A DNA stretch of 6,426 nt from SVEL01 sp017381055. Lineage in GTDB: Bacteria > Bacillota > Clostridia > Lachnospirales > Lachnospiraceae. Shown here piece by piece: positions 1 to 5,734 of the stretch. The DNA is taken from assembly GCA_036307185.1 (NCBI GenBank), contig JAXJYC010000035.1, forward strand, positions 1 through 6,426. Direction: 5' to 3'. The notes under the pieces were generated by a model, which was not told the origin of the DNA, ran no database searches, and saw nothing but the letters and a program-made list of their open reading frames with translations. Each line of letters opens with the position of its first letter. Position 1 is the first letter of the stretch. The position numbers were made by a program, and so were the translations under genes.

Positions 1-726
1 ACCATAATAGAGCCTACATCTGGAAATACAGGAATTGGACTAGCACTTGTAGCAGTAGCAAAGGGATATAATGCAATATTGACTCTTCCAGAAACTATGA
101 GTATTGAACGAAGAAAATTACTAGTTGCATATGGAGCAAAGCTTGTGCTTACTGAGGGTGCTAAAGGAATGAGTGGTGCTATTGAAAAGGCCAATGAGCT
201 TAGTAAAGAGATTCCTAATTCTTTTGTGGCAGGACAATTTGAAAACATGGCAAATCCTAAGGCGCACAAGGATACAACTGGTCCTGAAATATGGAGACAA
301 ATGGAAGGAAAAGTTGACATATTTATAGCAACAGTAGGAACTGGCGGAACTATAACAGGAACTGGAGAGTATTTAAAAGAGCAGAATCCTGATATAGAAA
401 TTATAGCTGTAGAGCCAAAGGGAAGCCCGGTACTGTCAGGTGGGACAGCAGGGAAACATGGAATACAGGGTATTGGAGCTGGATTTGTGCCGAGTGTTTT
501 AAATACTAACATTTATAAAGAGGTTATAACTGTTGCGGATGAAGAGGCTTATGAGGAAGGTAGAAAATTTGCTAAAACAGAGGGAATACTTTTAGGAATA
601 TCTTCCGGAGCTGCTTTAAAGGCGGCTAGCATAGTGGCTAAACGTCCAGAAAACAAAGGTAAAAATATAGTGGTATTATTACCAGATTCAGGAGACAGAT
701 ATTTATCGACACCATTGTATGAATAA
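1..726 (+). CDS. cysK: Cysteine synthase (O-acetylserine sulfhydrylase), 5'-truncated by window edge
   Basis: The reading frame is open from base 1, so the gene begins upstream; 241 C-terminal residues are visible. CysK proteins are usually about 305-310 residues, so roughly 65 N-terminal residues, including the PLP-binding lysine, lie outside. The visible part opens with EPTSGNTGIGLA, the substrate/PLP loop of the cysteine synthase family. GTGGTITGTG (about residues 113-122) is the PLP phosphate-binding loop, followed by AVEPKGSPVLSGG, HGIQGIGAGFVP, and GISSGAA near the C-terminus, with the serine that contacts the PLP ring nitrogen. The family makes L-cysteine from O-acetylserine and sulfide in the cytoplasm. 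The sequence fits CysK better than cystathionine beta-synthase, because it ends at the catalytic domain (STPLYE) with no CBS domains. A TTG at 79 could be read as a start but would delete the substrate loop, so it is rejected. No terminator follows; the next gene starts 45 bases later. Confidence 0.95.
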   Translation, partial: TIIEPTSGNTGIGLALVAVAKGYNAILTLPETMSIERRKLLVAYGAKLVLTEGAKGMSGAIEKANELSKEIPNSFVAGQFENMANPKAHKDTTGPEIWRQMEGKVDIFIATVGTGGTITGTGEYLKEQNPDIEIIAVEPKGSPVLSGGTAGKHGIQGIGAGFVPSVLNTNIYKEVITVADEEAYEEGRKFAKTEGILLGISSGAALKAASIVAKRPENKGKNIVVLLPDSGDRYLSTPLYE

Positions 727-760
727 GGGAAAATTAATAAATTACAATAGATAAATAATT

Positions 761-766
761 AGGAGA
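761..766 (+). promoter_or_regulatory. Ribosome binding site of the alanine symporter gene
   Basis: AGGAGA ends 5 bases before the ATG at 772. It is a strong Shine-Dalgarno match and fixes that ATG as the start. The 45-base gap after cysK holds no hairpin with a T-tract and no convincing promoter; a TACAAT at 743-748 has no well-spaced -35 partner. Confidence 0.85.
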
Positions 767-771
767 CAAAT

Positions 772-2181
772 ATGAAGAATTTAACAAAGATACTTGAACA
801 AATTGATAACATAGTGTGGGGACTTCCACTGATTATCTTAATTATGGTTACAGGAATAATGCTTACTATAAGACTTAGAGGTATTCAGGTAAGACATTTA
901 GGAAAAGCCCTTAAGTATATGGTGAAAAATGAAGAAGATGGTGAAGGTGAAGTAACAAGCTTTGGAGCATTATGTACAGCACTTTCAGCGACTATTGGTA
1001 CAGGTAATATAGTTGGAGTAGCAACAGCGATTGGTATTTTAGCTGGTGGACCTGGTGCGTTATTCTGGATGTGGGTTGCGGCCTTCTTTGGTATGGCCAC
1101 AAAGTATGCAGAAGGCTTCCTTGCTGTTAAGTATAGAAAGATTGATGAGAACGGAAATGTTCTTGGTGGACCATTTTATTATATTGAAAATGGTATGGGT
1201 TCAAAGTGGAAGTGGTTAGCAAAGTTATTTGCATTCTTTGGAGCATGTGTAGGTCTCTTTGGAATTGGTACATTTACACAGGTTAATGGTATAGCGACAG
1301 CGGTACAGTCATTTTTTGATCCTAATAAATCAAATACAGTTAATATTTTAGGAAATGAGTATTCTATTGCGATTGTTATAACAGCATTTGTATTAACAAT
1401 ATGCGTAGGTCTTGTAGTAATTGGTGGAATTAAGAGAATTGCTAAGGTATCAGAAATAGTAGTGCCATTTATGGCTATTATTTATATTCTTGCAGCTTTA
1501 ACATTGATTATTACAAATATCAATTTACTTCCAGGAGCTATAAAGTCAGTTGTGTACGGTGCTTTTGGTATTAGACCAATCGCAGGTGGTGCGTTAGCTT
1601 CAATTGCAATTGCAATGCAAAAGGGTGTAGCTAGAGGTATTTTTTCAAATGAAGCAGGTCTTGGTTCGGCACCAATCGCATCTGCAGCCGCTAAGACAAA
1701 GGATACAGTTCGTCAGGGTCTTGTTACAATGACAGGAACATTTATCGATACAATTGTTGTTTGTACAATGACAGGTCTCTCAATCGTTATGATGGGTTCA
1801 TGGGCAAATGAAAATCTTGAAGGTGTGCAGGTTACAACAGATGCATTCCAGAAGGGCTTGTATTTTATAAGTAATAATGCATCAGCATTTATATTAATGC
1901 TTTGTCTTGTATTTTTTGCATTTACTACTATATTAGGTTGGAATTACTATGGTGAAAAGTGCTTAGAGTATTTAGCTAATGGAAGTAAGAAAGCTGTAAA
2001 TGTTTATAAGTGGTTATACATTTTAGCAGTATTTATTGGACCATATATGACAGTTTCAGCTGTATGGACTATTGCAGATATATTCAATGGTCTTATGGCT
2101 ATTCCAAATATTATTGCATTAGTTGCTCTTAGTGGGGTAATTGCAAAAGAAACAAAAGAATACTTTGCAAAAAACAAGTAA
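772..2181 (+). CDS. Sodium:alanine (alanine/glycine:cation) symporter, AGCS family
   Basis: A 469-residue integral membrane protein, the usual length for the AGCS (AlsT/AgcS/DagA) family, which takes up alanine or glycine with Na+ (sometimes H+). Family landmarks are visible in order: SFGALCTALSATIGTGNIVGV (about 63-83), which carries the conserved TGTGN-type unwound helix region; GGPGALFWMW (92-101); GGPFYYIENG (132-141); and GVARGIFSNEAGLGSAPIA (285-303), the family's most conserved C-terminal-half signature. Ten or so hydrophobic segments alternate with short charged loops. The start is set by the AGGAGA site 5 bases upstream. No terminator separates it from cysK or from the following purine permease, so read-through is possible in both directions of the gene order. 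The exact substrate (L-Ala, D-Ala, Gly or Gln) cannot be decided from sequence alone. No frameshift or missing motif is seen. Confidence 0.96.
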   Translation: MKNLTKILEQIDNIVWGLPLIILIMVTGIMLTIRLRGIQVRHLGKALKYMVKNEEDGEGEVTSFGALCTALSATIGTGNIVGVATAIGILAGGPGALFWMWVAAFFGMATKYAEGFLAVKYRKIDENGNVLGGPFYYIENGMGSKWKWLAKLFAFFGACVGLFGIGTFTQVNGIATAVQSFFDPNKSNTVNILGNEYSIAIVITAFVLTICVGLVVIGGIKRIAKVSEIVVPFMAIIYILAALTLIITNINLLPGAIKSVVYGAFGIRPIAGGALASIAIAMQKGVARGIFSNEAGLGSAPIASAAAKTKDTVRQGLVTMTGTFIDTIVVCTMTGLSIVMMGSWANENLEGVQVTTDAFQKGLYFISNNASAFILMLCLVFFAFTTILGWNYYGEKCLEYLANGSKKAVNVYKWLYILAVFIGPYMTVSAVWTIADIFNGLMAIPNIIALVALSGVIAKETKEYFAKNK

Positions 2182-2194
2182 TAAATGATATAAT
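2165..2194 (+). promoter_or_regulatory. Candidate sigma-A promoter for the purine permease gene
   Basis: TTGCAA (2165-2170) lies 18 bases upstream of a perfect TATAAT (2189-2194). The -35 matches four of six consensus positions. The -35 sits inside the last codons of the alanine symporter gene and the -10 just after its stop codon. A transcript starting near 2201 would have a leader of only about 40 bases before the ATG at 2242. In AT-rich DNA such matches occur by chance, so this is a moderate prediction. Confidence 0.4.
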
Positions 2195-2222
2195 AAAAAA
2201 ACATTTGCTAATGATAAAAAAT

Positions 2223-2229
2223 GAAGGAG
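2223..2229 (+). promoter_or_regulatory. Ribosome binding site that decides the purine permease start
   Basis: AAGGAGG is a full Shine-Dalgarno sequence placed 12 bases before the ATG at 2242. An in-frame ATG at 2221 overlaps this site and has no ribosome binding site of its own, so the downstream ATG is the better start. Confidence 0.8.
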
Positions 2230-2241
2230 GAAAACAGCATA

Positions 2242-3669
2242 ATGGAAAAGTTATTTAAACTTAAAGAAAATGGGACAAATGTAAAAACTGAAATAGTAGC
2301 TGGTTTGTCTACATTTATGACAATGGCTTACATTGTAGCGCTTAATCCAAACTTACTTACAGGATTTGGAGCACACGGACAGAACCTTTGGAACGCCGTA
2401 TTCTTAGCAACAGTAATTTCGGCAGCAATAGGAACATTTATGATGGCCATTCTTGCAAACAAGCCTTTTGCTATGGCACCAGGTATGGGCCTTAACAGTT
2501 TCTTTGCAGTAGTTGTAGCGAATATAGCAGCTATTACAGGTGTTTCCTATGTGAAATCATTCCAGGCAGCATTAGTTATTATTCTAATAGAAGGTATTGT
2601 ATTTATTATACTTTCGGTATTTAGGGTTAGAGAGAAGATAGTTGAAGCTATTCCTTTGGGAGTAAGAATGGGTATTGCGCCAGCTATTGGTATTATGCTT
2701 CTTAACATTGGTTTAGGTTCAAATGCCACACTTTTTGATAAGAATGGAAATCCTATATATATGTTGTCAGGTTTCTTTGCAAATCTTACTCCATCGCTTA
2801 CATCTGATGCTATGGGTGGACATGAATATAAAAGAATGGTGCTTTATGTAGTAACAACATTCATTGGTTTATTTATTATTTTTGCACTTGCTCATAAGAA
2901 GTTTAATGGTGCAGTTCTTGTAGGTATGTTAGCGGCATCACTTATTTACTTCGCAGGTCAGGCAGTAGTGCTTGGAGAAAATCCATTCGAGGGTTTGAAG
3001 AATGCATCATGGATGCCACCATTTAAGGATATGGCAGATTTAACATTATTCAAGTTTAACTTTAAGGGCTTACTTGAGATTGGTTGGCTTTCAGCTACAC
3101 TTATGGTTGTTACATTCTGTATGATAGATATGTTTGATACAATTGGCACATTAGTTGGTACAGCATCAAGAGCTGGTATGGTAGATAAGGAAGGCAATAT
3201 GCCTAAGATGAAGGAAGCACTTCTTTCAGATGCTATCGGTACAACAGTTGGTGCATGCACAGGTACTTCGACAGTTACAGCGTTCGTTGAGTCGGCTGCA
3301 GGTGTAGAAGCAGGCGGAAGAACAGGTCTTACTGCAGTTACAACAGCAGTTATGTTTGCTGCATGTATGTTTATAGCTCCTATCGCGGCAATTATTCCAG
3401 CACCAGCCACATCAGCAGCATTGGTTTATGTAGGTATAGTAATGTTAGCAGGACTTAAGAATATTGATTTTGATGATATATCTCAGATGGCACCAGTAGC
3501 GCTTATGCTTATTGCAATGCCAGTTACTGGTTCAATTGGACACGGAATTGGATTAGGACTTATCTCATATACATTCATTATGGTATTAACAGGTAAGGCT
3601 AAGAAGGTATCATTACTTACTTATATTTTATCAGCAATGTTTATCGTAAAGTTCTTCTTAGTAGTTTAA
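2242..3669 (+). CDS. NCS2 family purine permease (AzgA/PbuG-like)
   Basis: A 475-residue membrane transporter of the NCS2 (nucleobase:cation symporter-2) family, AzgA branch, which includes B. subtilis PbuG/PbuO and the E. coli adenine and guanine/hypoxanthine permeases. It imports purine bases, probably with protons. The protein opens with LFKLKENGTNVKTEIVAG and LSTFMTMAYIVALNP (about 5-37), typical of the branch. FAMAPGMGLNSFFA (76-89) is the conserved helix 3 stretch. IDMFDTIGTLVG (295-306) carries the helix 8 Asp residues, and GTSTVTAFVESAAGVEAGGR (341-360) carries the helix 10 substrate-site glutamate region. About 12-14 hydrophobic segments are present, matching the family fold. Start chosen at 2242 because AAGGAGG lies just upstream; the alternative ATG at 2221 adds seven residues. 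No purine riboswitch fits in the short leader. A strong terminator follows. Which purine it prefers is not readable here. Confidence 0.95.
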   Translation: MEKLFKLKENGTNVKTEIVAGLSTFMTMAYIVALNPNLLTGFGAHGQNLWNAVFLATVISAAIGTFMMAILANKPFAMAPGMGLNSFFAVVVANIAAITGVSYVKSFQAALVIILIEGIVFIILSVFRVREKIVEAIPLGVRMGIAPAIGIMLLNIGLGSNATLFDKNGNPIYMLSGFFANLTPSLTSDAMGGHEYKRMVLYVVTTFIGLFIIFALAHKKFNGAVLVGMLAASLIYFAGQAVVLGENPFEGLKNASWMPPFKDMADLTLFKFNFKGLLEIGWLSATLMVVTFCMIDMFDTIGTLVGTASRAGMVDKEGNMPKMKEALLSDAIGTTVGACTGTSTVTAFVESAAGVEAGGRTGLTAVTTAVMFAACMFIAPIAAIIPAPATSAALVYVGIVMLAGLKNIDFDDISQMAPVALMLIAMPVTGSIGHGIGLGLISYTFIMVLTGKAKKVSLLTYILSAMFIVKFFLVV

Positions 3670-3681
3670 TAAAGAATTTTC

Positions 3682-3715
3682 AAAAGCGAAGTGTTAATTC
3701 ACTTCGCTTTTTTTT
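3682..3715 (+). terminator. Intrinsic terminator after the purine permease gene
   Basis: A perfect 12-bp inverted repeat, AAAAGCGAAGTG / CACTTCGCTTTT (3682-3693 and 3700-3711), encloses a 6-base loop (TTAATT) and runs into eight T residues (3708-3715). It begins 12 bases after the stop codon. It should end the transcript of the permease gene(s), and it lies only two bases before the large palindrome. Confidence 0.93.
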
Positions 3716-3717
3716 GC

Positions 3718-3741
3718 GCCCCCTGCAATATCCTCATATAA
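3718..3741 (+). repeat. Left terminal inverted repeat of the palindrome
   Basis: Twenty-four bases beginning GCCCCCTGCAATATCC are the exact reverse complement of 4343-4366. The unit starts two bases after the T-tract of the preceding terminator. The outside base context is T-rich on this side and A-rich on the other, so a few more bases could pair if the extra GC at 3716-3717 bulges out. Confidence 0.9.
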
Positions 3742-4013
3742 CAATATGCATTATCAGAGGATACACGTACTCATCATATTTTCTGCCGCAAAAAAATTAA
3801 TAATGCCAAGGAATATTCATAATATTTTTCTGTGTCTATGAGGGCTCCGATGATTTGCTTATATGCCCAACTTCAAACTAAGAGCTTGTGTATTTTCACT
3901 GAAACACAGCTTGCTAGTGGTGTTCAAGTGATGAGGACATCTTAGAAGATTTTCTATTTTCATTCCCCACACCTTGCACATGCTTATTTATCGCTTGCCT
4001 GCATAACTCGCAA

Positions 4014-4051
4014 GCTTGGCTTATTACCACGCAGAGGTATAAGAGCCAAGC
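4014..4051. repeat. Central hairpin of the large palindrome
   Basis: GCTTGGCT (4014-4021) and AGCCAAGC (4044-4051) are exact inverted copies. TACC (4025-4028) and GGTA (4036-4039) pair inside them, leaving a loop of about seven bases (ACGCAGA, 4029-4035). This forms the tip of the 649-bp fold. The left arm also has an alternative local hairpin, GCTTGC (3993-3998) with GCAAGC (4010-4015). Confidence 0.8.
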
Positions 4052-4342
4052 CTGCTCAAACAGATTCGGCAAGCGGCATTTGTGCTGCGGTGTGGGGATG
4101 AAAACTTTACGAAAATCTTCCAAATGATGTCCTTCATTCACGTGAACATCACCTAGCATTGGCTGTGTTTCGTTGAAAATAGCACAAGCAAATAAACTTG
4201 TTTGAAGTGGGCATTTAGCAAATCACGGGTTCCGAAATCCAACACAGAAAAATATTATGAATAGTCTTGGCAATCAGTAATGTTATAGGCGGCAGAAAAT
4301 ATGATGAGTAAGATGTTGGATTCTGATAATGCATATCGAGTA

Positions 4343-4366
4343 TTATATGAGGATATTGCAGGGGGC
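4343..4366 (-). repeat. Right terminal inverted repeat of the palindrome
   Basis: Exact 24-base reverse complement of 3718-3741, ending in GCAGGGGGC. It is followed directly by AAAATTTC, with no copy of the left flank that would mark a target-site duplication. Confidence 0.9.
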
Positions 4367-4458
4367 AAAATTTCTATGAAAAGTGGTTGACTATTATACG
4401 TGAATAGTGCAAACTATGATATATAGATTTTAAAACTACATTACGAGGTATTTTGGTT
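4367..4458 (+). other. Short upstream region of the degV-family gene
   Basis: These 92 AT-rich bases separate the palindrome from the degV-family gene. TTGACT (4387-4392) resembles a -35 box, but the nearest good -10 (TATGAT, 4415-4420) is 22 bases away, which is too far. TGATATATA (4417-4425) could be an extended -10 without a -35. A ribosome binding site, ACGAGGT (4443-4449), lies 9 bases before the ATG at 4459. A promoter is expected here but cannot be fixed. Confidence 0.4.
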
Positions 4459-5292
4459 ATGGTTAGAATAATTACAGATTCTTCTACATTAATTACAGCA
4501 GAAGAAGCAGAGAAAATGGGAATAGATATGATTCCTTTGTGTGTTACAATTGGAGATATGGAAGGCCGAGATTTGGCTATAGATATGGATGATTTTTATG
4601 GGAGAATAGCTAAAGGTGAGATTCCTAGATCTTCACAGCCACCTATTGGTGATGTTGTAGATGTGTATGAGAAGTATCCTGATGATGAGATTATTAATAT
4701 TTCAATGGCTGATGGTTTATCAGGTACATATCAGACAGCTTGTGGAGCAAAAGAAATCGTAGATAATGGAGATAATATTACAGTTATTAATAGCAAGACA
4801 TTATGTGGTCCTCATAAATATATGGTAGAAAAGGCCCAGGAGATGAAGCTTGCTGGAAAGAGTGCTAAGGAAATTATAGATTATGTTAATGGTATGATTG
4901 AAAAGACAGAGTCTTTCCTTATTCCACAGGATTTTAGCTTTTTAAGAAGAGGTGGAAGATTAACAGCTATGGCAGCAGCTTTTGGTAGTGTGTTAAAGCT
5001 TAAGCCTATTATGACACTTACAAAGGATTGTAAGAGACTTGATAAATATGCAATAAAGAGAACTTTAGCAGCTTCAGTTAAAGCTGTAATAGAGCGTATG
5101 CAGAAGAATAATGTTGGCGAGAATCATATTGTATATGTTACTCATGCCAATACATTGGAAGATGCGAATAAGGTTGTCCAGCAGATAAAGGAAGCTATTC
5201 CAGGAGTAGAAGTAATAATGCACGATTTAAGTCCTGTATTTGTAACACAGGGTGGCCCAAGTTGTATCGCTATTCAGTATATTGAAAGATAG
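4459..5292 (+). CDS. DegV family protein (FakB-like fatty-acid-binding protein)
   Basis: A 277-residue soluble protein of the DegV family, close to the usual 275-290 residues. DegV proteins bind one fatty acid. Characterised members (FakB) present it to the kinase FakA, which makes acyl phosphate for membrane lipid synthesis. Visible family marks are the N-terminal VRIITDSS (2-9); RSSQPP (57-62), equivalent to the T/S-S-Q-P loop that contacts the fatty-acid carboxylate; DGLSGTY (85-91), the second serine-bearing contact; LRRGGRL (162-168); and the C-terminal QGGPSCIAI (264-272), where most relatives have GPG. ATG 4459 is preferred over the in-frame TTG at 4453, because ACGAGGT lies 9 bases before it and the family normally starts a few residues before the ITDSS strand. 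No fakA homologue is visible nearby. The fatty acid bound, and a FakB role as opposed to another DegV function, are inferred from family only. Confidence 0.94.
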   Translation: MVRIITDSSTLITAEEAEKMGIDMIPLCVTIGDMEGRDLAIDMDDFYGRIAKGEIPRSSQPPIGDVVDVYEKYPDDEIINISMADGLSGTYQTACGAKEIVDNGDNITVINSKTLCGPHKYMVEKAQEMKLAGKSAKEIIDYVNGMIEKTESFLIPQDFSFLRRGGRLTAMAAAFGSVLKLKPIMTLTKDCKRLDKYAIKRTLAASVKAVIERMQKNNVGENHIVYVTHANTLEDANKVVQQIKEAIPGVEVIMHDLSPVFVTQGGPSCIAIQYIER

Positions 5293-5299
5293 TTGTAAA

Positions 5300-5324
5300 G
5301 GTAAATTTATTTCTAAATTTATCC
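5300..5324 (+). terminator. Weak AT-rich hairpin after the degV-family gene
   Basis: GGTAAATTTA (5300-5309) can pair with TAAATTTATCC (5314-5324) with a one-base bulge and a TTTC loop. It begins 8 bases after the stop codon, where a terminator would be expected. There is no T-tract after it and the stem is almost all A-T, so terminator activity is doubtful. Confidence 0.3.
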
Positions 5325-5334
5325 ATGTAAATGG

Positions 5335-5362
5335 TTGACATTGGGAATTAATGATGTATAAT
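5335..5362 (+). promoter_or_regulatory. Consensus sigma-A promoter of the T-box/trpB transcript
   Basis: A perfect -35 (TTGACA, 5335-5340) and a perfect -10 (TATAAT, 5357-5362) are separated by 16 bases. Transcription should start near 5369-5371, directly ahead of the T-box leader. The strength fits genes whose output is set afterwards by attenuation. Confidence 0.9.
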
Positions 5363-5370
5363 GTATATAA

Positions 5371-5389
5371 CATTAACGATGCGTTAATG
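5371..5389. repeat. Perfect 8-bp inverted repeat at the expected transcript start
   Basis: CATTAACG (5371-5378) and CGTTAATG (5382-5389) are exact inverted copies around ATG. It sits at about +1 to +20 of the transcript, outside the T-box core, which starts near 5411. It may be a hairpin that caps the 5' end of the RNA or a binding site for a DNA-binding repressor; the sequence does not decide between these. Confidence 0.7.
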
Positions 5390-5643
5390 CGATAAATTGA
5401 TAAAGATAAACCGATGATGCGGAGATAAAAATAGAAGATGCGCTTACAGAGAGCTGGGAATGCTGAGAACCGGTAGAAATGCAGTCTATTAAATGGACCG
5501 TTGAGGGCATAGTCAAAAGAGTGTAAGCTCCCAGTATTCTATGACGTAAGGCATGCGTTATTTGCCGGGAATATGATAGTATTCTGCTGAGCGTGTGAAT
5601 CCCACAAATCAAGGTGGCACCGCGGTATATGTGATATAGACCG

Positions 5644-5685
5644 TCCTTGACAATAGATTTAGTTCTATTGTCGAGGATTTTTTTT
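5644..5685 (+). terminator. Regulated intrinsic terminator of the T-box leader
   Basis: A 14-bp stem (5644-5657 with 5664-5677, one T-G wobble at 5648/5673) and a 6-base loop are followed by eight T residues (5678-5685). Its 5' strand shares CCTT (5645-5648) with the antiterminator, so the two folds exclude each other. With charged tRNA-Trp the terminator should form and stop transcription before trpB. Confidence 0.95.
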
Positions 5686-5734
5686 ATACCAAAATATACT
5701 TATTTACACCTAAGGCGGAAGGAAAGGTGGAAAA

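Larger units (their letters stand above)
3718..4366. repeat. 649-bp imperfect palindrome (fold-back/MITE-like element or giant hairpin), family unknown
   Basis: The whole stretch between the purine permease terminator and degV reads as one long inverted repeat. Paired blocks, outside to inside: 3718-3741 with 4343-4366 (24 bp, perfect); 3744-3758 with 4322-4336 (15, perfect); 3768-3789 with 4289-4310 (22, perfect); 3804-3810 with 4266-4272 (7); 3814-3835 with 4242-4263 (22, perfect); 3852-3859 with 4217-4224 (8); 3863-3878 with 4200-4214 (one-base indel); 3884-3890 with 4183-4189 (7); 3891-3910 with 4162-4181 (18 of 20); 3934-3941 with 4126-4133 (8); 3945-3954 with 4111-4120 (10); 3965-3973 with 4089-4097 (9); 3992-3999 with 4068-4075 (8); 4014-4021 with 4044-4051 (8), closing around a centre near 4032. 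Unmatched gaps are of similar length on both arms. No convincing protein gene is present, and no target-site duplication is seen. A mobile element, a structured RNA or both are possible; I do not recognise a named family. Confidence 0.9.
5370..5685 (+). promoter_or_regulatory. T-box riboswitch, tryptophan (UGG) specific, controlling trpB
   Basis: A cis-acting leader that binds uncharged tRNA-Trp and lets transcription continue when tryptophan is short. Stem I is visible: GCGG (5419-5422) pairs with CCGT (5498-5501), and AATAGA (5430-5435) with TCTATT (5485-5490). Between the two 3' strands lies the specifier loop AAATGGA (5491-5497), with the UGG codon at 5494-5496 followed by a purine. The distal AGAGAG (5448-5453) and GCTGAGAACCGG (5462-5473) segments are typical of stem I's upper part. 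A stem III-like hairpin occupies about 5530-5580. The conserved T-box AAGGTGGCACCGCGG (5611-5625) contains UGGC (5615-5618); the C would pair with the G discriminator of tRNA-Trp. The antiterminator pairs AAGG (5611-5614) with CCTT (5645-5648), and CGGT (5623-5626) with ACCG (5640-5643). Codon, acceptor match and downstream trpB all agree. Confidence 0.96.

Noticed and set aside
2182..2241. A purine (guanine/adenine) riboswitch before the purine permease
   Set aside because: Only 60 bases separate the two genes, and none of the conserved junction and loop sequences of that riboswitch are present.
2958..3410. A 150-codon open frame on the - strand within the purine permease gene
   Set aside because: Its low-complexity Ala/Val/Pro-rich product is the antisense shadow of conserved membrane helices; the + strand protein is clearly the real one. 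Shorter - strand frames over both permease genes were rejected for the same reason.
3914..4159. An 81-codon open frame on the - strand inside the palindrome
   Set aside because: It runs across both arms of the inverted repeat, has no ribosome binding site before its ATG, and its product resembles no family I recognise. It is probably an accident of the repeat.
3718..4366. A CRISPR array or tandem repeat in the large gene-free stretch
   Set aside because: The repeats are inverted around one centre; there are no regularly spaced direct repeats.
3718..4366. An insertion sequence with its own transposase
   Set aside because: At 649 bp, with no open frame resembling a transposase, it could at most be non-autonomous.
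4387..4420. TTGACT plus TATGAT as a promoter for the degV-family gene
   Set aside because: The 22-base spacing is outside the functional range, so the pair is not accepted as a promoter; only the region is described.
5373..5612. A 79-codon open frame on the - strand across the T-box leader
   Set aside because: It lies wholly over a well-supported riboswitch and has no recognisable protein features.
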